Positions 21,601 to 30,313 of a DNA stretch of 42,056 nucleotides are shown here, piece by piece. The DNA is from MWCR01 sp041665165 (lineage in GTDB: Bacteria > Patescibacteriota > Patescibacteriia > 2-12-FULL-60-25). The notes below the pieces were generated by a model, which searched no databases, was not told the DNA's origin, and saw only the letters and a program-made list of their open reading frames with translations. Both the position numbers and the translations under genes were made by a program. Location of the stretch: assembly GCA_041665165.1 (NCBI GenBank), contig JBAYJJ010000006.1, positions 1 to 42,056 of the forward strand, given 5' to 3'. Numbering within the stretch: position 1 is the first letter of the stretch; each line of letters starts with the position of its first letter.

Positions 21601-23007
21601 TTAGATTGTCTCTTTCTGCTCTATCAGCACATTCAGTTCCTCCAGATGATGCATGAGCTCTTCTTTTGATTGCGCTTCCATGTTTAGACGGACGAGCGGT
21701 TCGGTGTTGGAGGCGCGCAAATTAAACCACCAGGCATGCGGGTCAGTGGCTGGGTCCCCGAATTCGCAACGGATGCCATCTATATCAATCACCTTGCTGG
21801 CCTTGGATGCATAGTATTGTTCAACCTGCTTAAGAACAATATTTGTATCCTTTACCTTATAGTTCATCTCCCCTGTGCTCTTATATTTGTTCAATGGTCT
21901 CCACAGCTCACTGAGCTTGGTTTTGGACAAAGCCAGCTCTTTTAAGAGCAAGAGCATGGCATAATCCGTGCACTCCACATTCCACAGCTCTGAGAAATAA
22001 AAGTGCATGGAAACCTCGCCTGCGAAAACTGCGCCCGTCTTGTGCATTTCGTTCTTGATATACGCATGTCCGACCTTGTACATCTCAGGCACTCCCTTGG
22101 CCTGGATAACAGCCTCAGGCACTGCCCAAGACGATCTGACATCAAACAAGACGCGGCCGCCTGGATTTTTCGCAAGTTCTATCTTTGAGAATAGGGCTGT
22201 AAGGATATCGCCCATGATCTGGTTGCTGCTCTCATCCACAAAACCGACTCGATCTGCATCGCCGTCAAAAGCCACGCCCAAGGCCGCGCCTGATTTTTGC
22301 ACGCTGAGCTTCAAGGCTGACAATGTCTCGGCTTTCAAGGGATTAGCCTCATGATTCGGAAAATTACCGTCTGGTTGAAAATAAAGCTCTTCGGCCTTGA
22401 TCCACGGACACTTTTCCAAAAGCTTGGGCAAAACAAAGCCTGCCATGCCATTACCAGCATCGATTGAGACTTTGATATCTGGCATGTCTTTGGGTAAGTC
22501 TGCTTTTTGGAGGACAAAATCAACGTAGCGATCAAGGGCTGTGGGGTCTTCCGAAGATCTCCCCTGCCCCTCTTTGGCAAGAGGGGGTTCAAATGGCGAT
22601 TCAGTCATGGCGTCCCTGATTGCTTCAAGGCCTGAGCCTAAGCCGATCGGAAGGCAATCGCCGTGGATGAGTTTAAAGCCATTGTAGATTCCTGGATTGT
22701 GCGAAGCTGTAATCATGATCCCCATGTCAAAAGCCTTGTTTGCCATGCCCACGAGCACATAAAACATGGAGGTCGAGCACATTCCTATCTTTGTGACATC
22801 TGCTCCGCCTTGGGTCAGTGAGCTTATGAGTGCCTCCTCAAGCTCAGGCGAGGTAAGGCGCATATCATGCCCTACAAGTACTTTTTTAGGTTTCATGGAC
22901 GACAGGATTGCTGTGCCTAAATTGGATGCAAACGCCGTATCTATGACCTCGGGCGAGGTAGCGCGGATGTCATAGGCCTTGAAGGCTGAAAAATGTTCGG
23001 GTTTCAT
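21601..23007 (-). CDS. Phosphomannomutase/phosphoglucomutase, with in-frame repeat insertion
   Basis: A 468-residue alpha-D-phosphohexomutase that interconverts hexose 6- and 1-phosphates for sugar-nucleotide synthesis. The phosphoserine loop is ITASHNP (Ser102), the metal loop is DGDADR, the sugar-binding loop is GEVSMHFYF, and the phosphate-binding C-terminal loop is RASNTEPLVRL. The four-domain layout is complete. Residues about 139-153 (EPPLAKEGQGRSSE) are encoded by palindromic element B at 22555-22588 and lie between domain 1 and domain 2 segments. Which of manB, pgm or glmM activity it has cannot be told; the family is bifunctional in many bacteria. Confidence 0.93.
   Translation of the reverse strand: MKPEHFSAFKAYDIRATSPEVIDTAFASNLGTAILSSMKPKKVLVGHDMRLTSPELEEALISSLTQGGADVTKIGMCSTSMFYVLVGMANKAFDMGIMITASHNPGIYNGFKLIHGDCLPIGLGSGLEAIRDAMTESPFEPPLAKEGQGRSSEDPTALDRYVDFVLQKADLPKDMPDIKVSIDAGNGMAGFVLPKLLEKCPWIKAEELYFQPDGNFPNHEANPLKAETLSALKLSVQKSGAALGVAFDGDADRVGFVDESSNQIMGDILTALFSKIELAKNPGGRVLFDVRSSWAVPEAVIQAKGVPEMYKVGHAYIKNEMHKTGAVFAGEVSMHFYFSELWNVECTDYAMLLLLKELALSKTKLSELWRPLNKYKSTGEMNYKVKDTNIVLKQVEQYYASKASKVIDIDGIRCEFGDPATDPHAWWFNLRASNTEPLVRLNMEAQSKEELMHHLEELNVLIEQKETI
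22555..22588 (-). repeat. Palindromic element, family B, in phosphomannomutase
   Basis: Coding strand GAACCCCCTCTTGCCAAAGA then GGGGCAGGGGAGATCT. It matches the pheT copy at 16927-16957 apart from a 1-bp length difference in the G-run. It encodes PLAKEGQGR. Confidence 0.8.
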
Positions 23008-23055
23008 AGTTCGACTTTGCTCACTACAAGCATAAAAAATTGATGTTCTATATTA

Positions 23056-23084
23056 TTGACCATAAACAGCTTTTCGTCTATTAT
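23056..23084 (+). promoter_or_regulatory. Sigma-70-type promoter of lemA
   Basis: TTGACC (23056-23061), 17-nt spacer, TATTAT (23079-23084). This predicts a 5' leader of about 26 nt for lemA. It could also drive the downstream envelope cluster if the palindrome at 23699-23789 is read through. Confidence 0.65.
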
Positions 23085-23116
23085 TTAGCTTATTAATTAC
23101 CTAATTTTACATAATT

Positions 23117-23668
23117 ATGATGTGGGTAATATTGATTGCCATCGCAGCTGTAATAATTTGGATTATAGCTGTTTACAACGGGCTAATTACAGCCAAAAAC
23201 CGCACAGACGAGGCTTGGTCTGATATTGATGTCCAGCTCAAGCGCAGGCATGACTTGATCCCTAACCTGGTCAGCACAGTCAAAGGCTATGCTTCGCACG
23301 AGAGTTCTGTCTTTGAAAAAGTGACTGAAGCGCGTTCCAAGGCCATGCAGGCCGGGAGCATAGACGACAAGATGGCTGCCGAGAACCAATTGTCCGGCAC
23401 ATTAAAGAGCTTGTTTGCCATTGCCGAAAATTATCCGGAATTAAAAGCTAACCAAAACTTTTTGCAATTGCAGACTGAATTAGCTGCTACAGAAGACAAA
23501 ATCCAGGCCGCCCGCCGCTTTTACAATGGCAATGTGCGCGACTTCAACACCAAGCTTCAGGTTTTCCCGACCAACATGATTGCCGGCATGCTCAAATTCA
23601 CTGCCTACAAATTCTTTGAAGCAGTAGAAGAAGAGAAGGCTGTCCCGACAGTTGACTTTAAAGCGTAA
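23117..23668 (+). CDS. lemA: LemA family protein
   Basis: A 183-residue membrane protein. One N-terminal transmembrane helix (about 2-20) is followed by the helical LemA domain: YNGLITAKNRTDEAWSDIDVQLKRRHDLIPNLVSTVKGY, then LFAIAENYPELKANQNF, LQTELAATEDKIQAARRFYN and VRDFNTKLQVFPTNMIAGM. All conserved blocks are present and the length is typical. The role of LemA is poorly defined; it is an envelope-associated helical bundle. Strong promoter upstream; palindromic repeat between it and clpC. Confidence 0.95.
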   Translation: MMWVILIAIAAVIIWIIAVYNGLITAKNRTDEAWSDIDVQLKRRHDLIPNLVSTVKGYASHESSVFEKVTEARSKAMQAGSIDDKMAAENQLSGTLKSLFAIAENYPELKANQNFLQLQTELAATEDKIQAARRFYNGNVRDFNTKLQVFPTNMIAGMLKFTAYKFFEAVEEEKAVPTVDFKA

Positions 23669-23698
23669 ACTCACTACCAACCCGAACGCCCCCTCGAT

Positions 23699-23789
23699 GT
23701 CATTTCGAGCGACTGCGAGAAATCGCTTGTCCAGATAATTAATCAGCGTGACAGACAAGGGATTTCTCCTATCCAGTCGAAATGACAAA
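23699..23789. repeat. Intergenic palindrome, GTCATTTCGA family
   Basis: TGTCATTTCGAGCGACTGCG AGAAATCGCTTGTC at the left is inverted as GACAAGGGATTTCTCC ... AGTCGAAATGACA at the right. It lies just upstream of the clpC start and explains why the clpC frame appears to extend 16 codons further upstream. Confidence 0.8.
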
Positions 23790-23795
23790 AAAGAC

Positions 23796-26300
23796 ATGCC
23801 CATCCTCCCCAACGACCTGATAAACCGTTTTACCGGCCATCTTAAAGAAGCTTTGCAAAAAGCTTTAAGTTTTGCTGTGTCCAATGGCCGCGAGTTGGTG
23901 GAGCCAGGCGATTTGATCGTGGGTTTGTTGCACGAGAAAGGCGCTTTGGGCGGAGAGATACTCAAGAAATCCGGCTGCAGCTTCAAGACAGCCAGCGAAT
24001 ATTTCCGTGGAAGCCCGACAGACAAAAAAACCATCATGGCCTTGGACTTGACTGAGGGCGTGAAAAAAATCATTGAAAAAGCAGTTGTGATTGCCCACTT
24101 ACGCGAACATAAATTTGTCGGCACTGAACATCTGGTTGCGGCCATTGCTGAGACAGACGATCTGCCCATTAAAGAATATTTCAGGCTATCCGGCGTCAAC
24201 ATCGCTTTCTTAAGAGAGCAGGTTGAAGCAGTGCTCAGGTCTGAATCCAATTTCCCGACTTTGAACCAAATCAGCGATCGTCAGCAAGCCGGTGAAGATA
24301 TTTTACCGTCCATCATGCCAGAAGATGGTCTTGGCCCCTTGCCTGGGCACACGGCCCGCCCATTTACCAAAGCCCCAGGCGCGCTGGCACTTGATAGTTT
24401 TGCGCGCGACTTGACCCAGCCTGAAACAGCAGAAAAGCTTGACCCGGTGATAGGCCGCGAAGACGAAATCCAGCGCGTGATAGAGATTTTGATTCGCCGC
24501 ACAAAGTGCAACCCTGTACTTTTGGGCGAACCGGGCGTGGGCAAAACTGCAATCGTAGAAGGTTTAGCCAAACGCTTGGCTAATGGCGACGTGCCTGATG
24601 CTTTGCATGGCATGCGCCTTTTGTCTTTGGATTTGGCTTCAACCGTTGCCGGCACAATGTATCGCGGAGAATTTGAAGCTAGGCTTAAACAAATCGTTGA
24701 AGAAGCTAAGCAGGATCCGAATCTGATCCTCTTCATTGATGAAATCCATAACATTGTCGGCGCAGGCTCTACCTCTGGTTCTTTGGATGCTGCCAACATC
24801 TTGAAGCCAGCATTGGCGCGCGGGGAAATCCGTTGCATTGGCGCGACCACTTGGAGCGAATACAAAAAACACATTGAGCCTGACGCGGCTTTGGAGCGCC
24901 GTTTCCAGCCCGTACTCATACAGGAACCGACAGCTGAAGCAGCTTTGAAGATGCTGGAAGGGCTTGAGGATCGATATGCTAAGCATCATGGCGTGACTTA
25001 CCACCCCGAGACATTGCGCTCGGCCGTAGACATGGCTGAACGGTTTTTGACTGACCGCTTATTCCCGGACAAAGCCATTGATTTGATAGACGAGGCAGCT
25101 GCCTCGGTGATTGCGAGACGCCAATCGCGCGATAAAATGGAACGTTTATCTGTTTTGGACGCGGCCATCAAGGCCAAAATGCAGGATTCAGAAGACCATC
25201 TCAAACAAGAACATCTGGATTTGGCCGAAAAAGATGTGGCTCAGGCCGAACAATTGAGCAAAGACAAACAAACTCTGGAAGACGAGTTGGATAAAGCAGC
25301 TAAAGCCGACGTTCCGATCATCAACCCCGAGGACGTGGCCAATGTTGTGGCGCGCATGTCCCATGTGCCTCTATCTGTTATTTTAGCGTCTGAGCGCAAG
25401 CGTCTGGCCGGGCTGGAAGAAAGGCTTTCGCAGAAAATAATGGGACAGCCCGAACAAATTCAAGCTGTGGCGGATTTGATCCGCCGCGCGCGCATAGGCC
25501 TCCACTCTCAACGACGACCCAAGGCGGCCATGATGTTCATTGGCCCGTCTGGCACTGGCAAAACCGAGCTGGCGCGCACGATTGCACTTGAGCTTTTTGG
25601 GCGCGAAGATGCTTTGCTTAAATTAGATATGTCTGAGTTTTCCGAAGCTCACTCCATTTCCAAGCTCATCGGCTCCCCTGCCGGCTATGTGGGCTATCGC
25701 GAAAGCGCCAAACTCTCAGATTCAATCCGCAAGCGCCCGCACTCGGTGATTTGTTTTGATGAATTCGAAAAAGCGCACGCAGACGTATTACACACCCTGC
25801 TCCAAGTCCTGGAAGACGGCATACTCACTGATGCGACAGGCCGAACCGTCTCTTTCCGCAATACCTACATTATTTTAACTTCAAACGCAGGTTCCGAAAG
25901 TCTGGGCCGCAAAGGCATGGGCTTTGGCGCATCAAACAAATTAGGCGATGTAATCCAGGAAGATATTAAAAACCGCTTCAGGCCAGAGCTGGTCAACCGC
26001 TTAGACCGCATCATCGTATTCAATCCTTTGACTGAACAGGATTTGAGGTCAATTTTGGAACGCGAGCTTGATGAAATGCGTCAGCGCCTCATGAATATGC
26101 AAAAAGTTTCCTGCGAAATTTCAGATTCTGTGCGCGACTGGCTCATGAGGCAGAATATGCCACCCGAAGAAGGCGCACGCGCCATCCGGCGTTTGGTTGA
26201 ACGGGAAATCACTTCAGCCGTCAGCAAGTTCCTGATACAGAACCATAAAAAGAACAACATCACGATCTCGGCCACGAATGATAAACTGAGAGTCAAATAA
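23796..26300 (+). CDS. clpC: ClpC-type AAA+ unfoldase
   Basis: Two-ring-domain Hsp100 ATPase of 834 residues. The N-terminal Clp repeat domain is at about 1-145. AAA1 has Walker A GEPGVGKT, Walker B LILFIDEIHNIVGAGS and arginine finger ALERRF. The short middle region lacks the long ClpB coiled coil. AAA2 has GPSGTGKTELART and VICFDEFEKAH, then LTSNAGSESLG. MGFG after it could be the ClpP-docking loop (usually [LIV]GF). The C-terminal D2-small domain is complete. The short middle region favours ClpC/ClpA over ClpB; clpP is not in this window. I chose the ATG at 23796 because the earlier one lies in a palindromic repeat. Confidence 0.9.
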   Translation: MPILPNDLINRFTGHLKEALQKALSFAVSNGRELVEPGDLIVGLLHEKGALGGEILKKSGCSFKTASEYFRGSPTDKKTIMALDLTEGVKKIIEKAVVIAHLREHKFVGTEHLVAAIAETDDLPIKEYFRLSGVNIAFLREQVEAVLRSESNFPTLNQISDRQQAGEDILPSIMPEDGLGPLPGHTARPFTKAPGALALDSFARDLTQPETAEKLDPVIGREDEIQRVIEILIRRTKCNPVLLGEPGVGKTAIVEGLAKRLANGDVPDALHGMRLLSLDLASTVAGTMYRGEFEARLKQIVEEAKQDPNLILFIDEIHNIVGAGSTSGSLDAANILKPALARGEIRCIGATTWSEYKKHIEPDAALERRFQPVLIQEPTAEAALKMLEGLEDRYAKHHGVTYHPETLRSAVDMAERFLTDRLFPDKAIDLIDEAAASVIARRQSRDKMERLSVLDAAIKAKMQDSEDHLKQEHLDLAEKDVAQAEQLSKDKQTLEDELDKAAKADVPIINPEDVANVVARMSHVPLSVILASERKRLAGLEERLSQKIMGQPEQIQAVADLIRRARIGLHSQRRPKAAMMFIGPSGTGKTELARTIALELFGREDALLKLDMSEFSEAHSISKLIGSPAGYVGYRESAKLSDSIRKRPHSVICFDEFEKAHADVLHTLLQVLEDGILTDATGRTVSFRNTYIILTSNAGSESLGRKGMGFGASNKLGDVIQEDIKNRFRPELVNRLDRIIVFNPLTEQDLRSILERELDEMRQRLMNMQKVSCEISDSVRDWLMRQNMPPEEGARAIRRLVEREITSAVSKFLIQNHKKNNITISATNDKLRVK

Positions 26301-26309
26301 AAACAGTTT

Positions 26310-28343
26310 ATGCCCGACGCACCTTCAGCACCTAATCCGATAAAAAACTTCGTGGATGCGAAAAATCCCACTGAGGCGATTAGGATTTTGCAGAACTCGG
26401 GCTTGAACAAGGATCAACTGTACGAAATCAGACGGAATCTGAATCTTGATGCGATTGCGCCGAATGATTTTTTGTTGGCTGACAATGCTTGGAATGCGGC
26501 TGAGGCTTTAAAAAAGATGGAGCCCAATGACTTCAGGAAGTTCAAGATGCAGTTTGGCCGCAGGTTCAGGGAATCAGCTAAAACCGGAACGAGCGATCAG
26601 CCGGTTGAAAAAAATCTGGGAGCTGCTTTGGGTGCGGCCATGGGGTTTGCTCCACGGGCAAAAGAGGAGAAGATAAAAAGAGGAGAAGATAAAAAGATAA
26701 CAAGTCCTAAAGACCAGCCTCAAGCAACGCAGACATCGGCTGAACCGATTGGGACAAATGAGCCTGAAACATCAACCACAGTGCGAAATGCACCAACTGT
26801 ACGGCCAGTTGAACAGTCGTTTGCGCCGACTCCTGCTACGACTCCGGCTCCTGTAGCCAGACCGGTTCAAGCTTCACAGCCGTCTGCTCAGACACCAAGT
26901 CCGACACCAGTACCAGCATCGCAATCATTCACGCCACCGCCTCCCCCATCAAGCCCAGCTCAGCCTGCTCAACGGCCAGCCCAAACATCAACTCCCGGCT
27001 CGACGCAGACATCAGTCAGACCCTTAACACCCAGCCAAACTACAGGCGAGCGCGGTTTAGGTAATATCCAAGCTACATCAAAAAGAAGAGTGGAACAACC
27101 AGGCGCACAAGGAGGAGAGGTTCAGGCTAATATCTCAACCCGCCAAACACAGAAGATTACGCCCGCGCAAGTCACGCCCCAAAAAATAATCACACAGACA
27201 AGCCAGACCAAAATCCCAGGGCAACAAGCTGGATCAATTGGAGCCGCATTCGCAGCCCCCACCATCCAACAAACGCGAAAGACGCAACGCGAAGCATTCA
27301 AGTCGCCAGAGATTCGAGGCACGCGAGCTCAGACGCCTGGCGAAATGGGTCAGCAGCTAGATGGTTCTCAGGGTCCTGTGGGCGATGCGGGTCTTGCGAA
27401 TGGCGAAGAGCGAATGGCGAATGGCGGTCCAGAATCGACTCCCCCGCCCGCGCGCAGGATGCCGCCAGGGACGCCATTCAACATCAAACCTGGATCTGTT
27501 CTGCCGATTGAACGCATGGTCAACCTTGGCGCGCAACAATACAGGGCGCGGCGCAAAGCCGGGCCAAGCGATCAAAGAGCCCAAGTCATGGGCGAGCATG
27601 GGCTTGGCACAAGCACGCCTGTACTTTTGGATTCCCAGAATCCGCTTGGAGCCAGCGCTTACTCTTCTGGCCCGGATTTGGACTTGGAAACCAAGGATGG
27701 CGGCGGAGCAATGGAGAGCGACCTGGAGGCCATCCAAAAAATGAACGCTAACCAGCAGCAAGCTAGGCGCGCCCAAAGAATGTCTCTAGGCGAAGAAACA
27801 GGCATCCCAGGCATGGACGAAGGCTACGAAGCCCCGGAATATGAAGAGACTCCAGCTTATACGACGGCCGAAGAAATAGAAGAAGCCGAAGAGGCTGAGG
27901 AGACTTTAGAACCAGGCGAAACCCAAGGCGCGCGCGGAGATTTTGAAAAACTTGCGGCCTGGACCATGGCCCAGCAAATGCAGCTTAGGCGACGCCAAAA
28001 CCAAGATCAACAAAAAGTCTCAATGCAGACGCATATTCACAATGTGCAAAAAATGCAAAAAAATCTTCAGATGATATGGCGAATGATTAATGCCGCCGAA
28101 CTTCTTTCATCTGAGGCAGTTTACCCTGCCTTATTGTGGCTGGTTACGGCAAACCTCCAGATGATCAATAAATACACTTTCCAGGTCAAATGGATTCCGC
28201 GCACAGAGGTCTACGAAGATGCAGCTTATTTATTTTTAGACTTTCTAATTCTTGGCGCCATATTGCTGATTTTAACGGTTTTAGTGATCCTGATTGCGCT
28301 CGTAGCCGTAATGATCAGCGGCGCCATTTCTCCACTTCTTTAA
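26310..28343 (+). CDS. Long disordered protein with C-terminal membrane helices
   Basis: A 677-residue protein that begins 10 nt after clpC. Residues 1-95 are charged and helical. About 100-560 is Pro/Gln/Thr/Ala-rich and clearly disordered (QTPSPTPVPAS, TPPPPPSSPAQPAQ), followed by an acidic stretch (AEEIEEAEEAEET). The end (about 590-677) has a hydrophobic hairpin with two likely transmembrane segments. The N-terminal bulk is therefore probably cytoplasmic. Two low-complexity repeats lie in frame: GAGGAGAAGATAAAAA units at 26662-26698 and GCGAATGGC units at 27398-27428. No family recognised; position suggests a scaffold of the envelope cluster that follows. Confidence 0.75.
   Translation: MPDAPSAPNPIKNFVDAKNPTEAIRILQNSGLNKDQLYEIRRNLNLDAIAPNDFLLADNAWNAAEALKKMEPNDFRKFKMQFGRRFRESAKTGTSDQPVEKNLGAALGAAMGFAPRAKEEKIKRGEDKKITSPKDQPQATQTSAEPIGTNEPETSTTVRNAPTVRPVEQSFAPTPATTPAPVARPVQASQPSAQTPSPTPVPASQSFTPPPPPSSPAQPAQRPAQTSTPGSTQTSVRPLTPSQTTGERGLGNIQATSKRRVEQPGAQGGEVQANISTRQTQKITPAQVTPQKIITQTSQTKIPGQQAGSIGAAFAAPTIQQTRKTQREAFKSPEIRGTRAQTPGEMGQQLDGSQGPVGDAGLANGEERMANGGPESTPPPARRMPPGTPFNIKPGSVLPIERMVNLGAQQYRARRKAGPSDQRAQVMGEHGLGTSTPVLLDSQNPLGASAYSSGPDLDLETKDGGGAMESDLEAIQKMNANQQQARRAQRMSLGEETGIPGMDEGYEAPEYEETPAYTTAEEIEEAEEAEETLEPGETQGARGDFEKLAAWTMAQQMQLRRRQNQDQQKVSMQTHIHNVQKMQKNLQMIWRMINAAELLSSEAVYPALLWLVTANLQMINKYTFQVKWIPRTEVYEDAAYLFLDFLILGAILLILTVLVILIALVAVMISGAISPLL
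26662..26698 (+). repeat. In-frame GAGGAGAAGATAAAAA repeat
   Basis: Two near-identical units of about 17 bp in the 677-residue protein, encoding a Lys/Glu-rich stretch. Confidence 0.6.
27398..27428 (+). repeat. In-frame GCGAATGGC repeat
   Basis: Three GCGAATGGC units and one GAAGAGC unit encode LANGEERMANGG in the disordered region. The style matches low-complexity repeats seen between genes elsewhere in the window. Confidence 0.6.
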
Positions 28344-28364
28344 CCTAGAAAATCCAGGTATAAT
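28336..28364 (+). promoter_or_regulatory. TATAAT promoter, near-leaderless
   Basis: TATAAT at 28359-28364 with a weak TTCTTT 17 nt upstream. The ATG at 28374 begins 9 nt after the -10 box, so a transcript from here would be almost leaderless. Confidence 0.45.
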
Positions 28365-28373
28365 AACCGGCGT

Positions 28374-29606
28374 ATGTTGCACATTTCGGAAAGAGGTAAA
28401 AAAATACTTTTCATTGCATTTTTTGTCGTGTTTACCACGGGCGCTGGCTATGGCCTGTACTATTTCTTTTTCAAGCCCAAAGCCGAGCAGATTGCGGTCG
28501 AAACTCCGACTGGCGCTGGGGGCGCACTGCAGGGCGCAGGCCAAAGAACAGAAGAGCCGCAGACTTTGCCTGCTGGCGAGGGCAGCTTGGGCGAGAATGT
28601 CGCCTATGGCGAAACTGGGGCCGCTGGCGCTCAAGCTGATGTAACTCTGCTAAAAGATGCAGTCACCCAAGGCTTGAGTTTGAACAATAGTGGGGCTTCG
28701 CGTTTTTACAGCCCGGATGATGGTATTTTTTATAAGATGAACCCGGATGGGACAGTTACTACGCTTTCGGACAAGCAGTTCTTTAATGTGCAGAACGTGG
28801 ACTGGTCCAAAACCAACAATGAAGCCATTTTAGAATTCCCTGATGGCAGCAATATTTACTATAACTTTGATGATAAGCGCCAAACCACCCTGCCTCAGCA
28901 CTGGCAGGATTTTGAATTTTCTCCGCAAGGCAGCCAGATAGAGGCCAAGAGCATGGGCATGGATGAAAACAATCGTTTCCTGGTCACTGCAAACGCTGAT
29001 GGCAATGAGGCGACTGCCATCTACCACCTTGGAAACAACGGCAACTTGGTGATTCCCAGCTGGTCGCCCAGCGGACAAATCGTGGGTTTTTCAAAAACAG
29101 GCTCGCCCCAGCCTGAAGGAGCCGAAGAAATCATCTTGCTCGGCAAAAACCATGAGAATTTCACAAACTTGAATGTGCCTGGCCGAGGCTTCATGCCCAG
29201 CTGGTCTCCAACCGGCAAACAGCTCCTGTATAGCGTTTACCATGAACGCGATCAATTGAAACCCATGCTGTGGGTCACGGACATGTCAGCCAACGAAATC
29301 GGCCAAAGCCGCCGCAAGCTGAACATCAATACTTGGGCTGACAAATGCGTATGGGCTTCTGAACAAAAATTGTATTGCGCAGTCCCGGTTGCTTTGCCGC
29401 CTGGCGCAGGCTATAGCGAAAAAGATTTTTCAAGCGTACCTGACGATATTTTTTTAGTGGATCTTTCAACCGGAATCTCCAAAAAAATAAGCACACCTGA
29501 CCAGAATCACCCGGTTGCCAGCCCGCAATTAAGCACAGACAAAAAAACCCTTCTCTTTACTGACAGCGAGACCGGAAGATTTTATAGTTATAAACTGAAA
29601 GAATAG
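28374..29606 (+). CDS. Membrane-anchored TolB-like beta-propeller protein
   Basis: A 410-residue protein with a basic N-terminus and one transmembrane helix (about 9-33), then a Gly/Ala/Glu-rich linker (to about 100). The extracytoplasmic domain has repeated blades of the WD40/TolB type: DVDWSK-like, FEFSPQGSQIEA, IPSWSPSGQIVGFSKTG, MPSWSPTGKQLLYSV, VASPQLSTDKKTLLFTD. The pattern 'SWSPxGxxhhh' is the blade signature. It is probably a binding platform outside the membrane. It has its own near-leaderless promoter and is closely followed (2 nt) by the DsbA-like gene, so the two are co-expressed. Confidence 0.8.
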   Translation: MLHISERGKKILFIAFFVVFTTGAGYGLYYFFFKPKAEQIAVETPTGAGGALQGAGQRTEEPQTLPAGEGSLGENVAYGETGAAGAQADVTLLKDAVTQGLSLNNSGASRFYSPDDGIFYKMNPDGTVTTLSDKQFFNVQNVDWSKTNNEAILEFPDGSNIYYNFDDKRQTTLPQHWQDFEFSPQGSQIEAKSMGMDENNRFLVTANADGNEATAIYHLGNNGNLVIPSWSPSGQIVGFSKTGSPQPEGAEEIILLGKNHENFTNLNVPGRGFMPSWSPTGKQLLYSVYHERDQLKPMLWVTDMSANEIGQSRRKLNINTWADKCVWASEQKLYCAVPVALPPGAGYSEKDFSSVPDDIFLVDLSTGISKKISTPDQNHPVASPQLSTDKKTLLFTDSETGRFYSYKLKE

Positions 29607-29608
29607 AT

Positions 29609-30313
29609 ATGAAACTGAATCTTCAAAAAATTTCGGCCTTGATCCTGATGGTTGCAGTGGTGGCCCTGTTGGCTTCGGCCGGATACAAATTCTATCGCGT
29701 AAAACGCGATACTTACCAAGCTGGATTGCCGCCTCAAGCGGTTTTGGAAGAAATCAAACCCAAACACGTGCCTTACAATACAATCAAGCCACCTGCGATT
29801 ACACCGACTGATGCTTTTATTTTCGGCTCGCCCACTTCTACGGCCGGCGTGATCTTTTTCGGGGACTATGCCAACCCAAAATCAAACAAACTTTTCAAAG
29901 AGCTTGAGCCGAAGTTGCGGGCGTATCGCGGCATAAGGCTTGTCTGGCGCGACCTCCCCTCCTCTACCGAAGACCGCAACCCATCCTTTGAAGCAGCCGT
30001 GCTGTCTGAGTGTTCCAGATTTCTTGATCCATTTTGGAAAATGCGCTATTTGCTGGGAAGCTTCACGAGCACGGCGCTGGACAATTGGAGCATTGATAGC
30101 ATCCTGTCGCAATTGTCGAACTCAGAAATGCAGGGCCTGGAAACCTGCCGCCGCGACCAGAGCGTACGGAACACGCTGCGCCAAGCCATTGCCATATCCA
30201 AAGGCGATGGCATTGATACTGCGCCTTTCTTGTTTGTCGTATCCCAAGCCATTTCAGCCCAAGATGCATCCGGCACCCGAGTGTTTGATGCATTAAGGCC
30301 GTATATAAAATGA
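29609..30313 (+). CDS. Membrane-anchored thioredoxin-fold (DsbA-like) protein lacking CxxC
   Basis: A 234-residue protein with one N-terminal transmembrane helix (about 8-28). The rest follows the DsbA/BdbD layout: VIFFGDYANPKSNKLFKEL (about 81-99) aligns with the usual 'DYQCPFCKxF' active site, but NPKS (89-92) replaces CPxC. A helical insert follows (FEAAVLSECSRFLDPFWKMRYLL), then GIDTAPFLFV (201-210) with the cis-Pro typical of the fold. It therefore probably lacks thiol-disulfide activity and may act as a binding or chaperone module. Its stop overlaps the ATG of the next gene (ATGA), so they are translationally coupled. Confidence 0.8.
   Translation: MKLNLQKISALILMVAVVALLASAGYKFYRVKRDTYQAGLPPQAVLEEIKPKHVPYNTIKPPAITPTDAFIFGSPTSTAGVIFFGDYANPKSNKLFKELEPKLRAYRGIRLVWRDLPSSTEDRNPSFEAAVLSECSRFLDPFWKMRYLLGSFTSTALDNWSIDSILSQLSNSEMQGLETCRRDQSVRNTLRQAIAISKGDGIDTAPFLFVVSQAISAQDASGTRVFDALRPYIK

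Noticed and set aside
23480..24919. Two minus-strand open frames of more than 200 codons
   Set aside because: They are antisense to lemA and clpC, whose protein motifs are intact.
26662..27428. Pro/Gln-rich open region as a collagen or pilus repeat
   Set aside because: No regular Gly-X-Y or pilin pattern; it is better read as disordered sequence with two low-complexity repeats.
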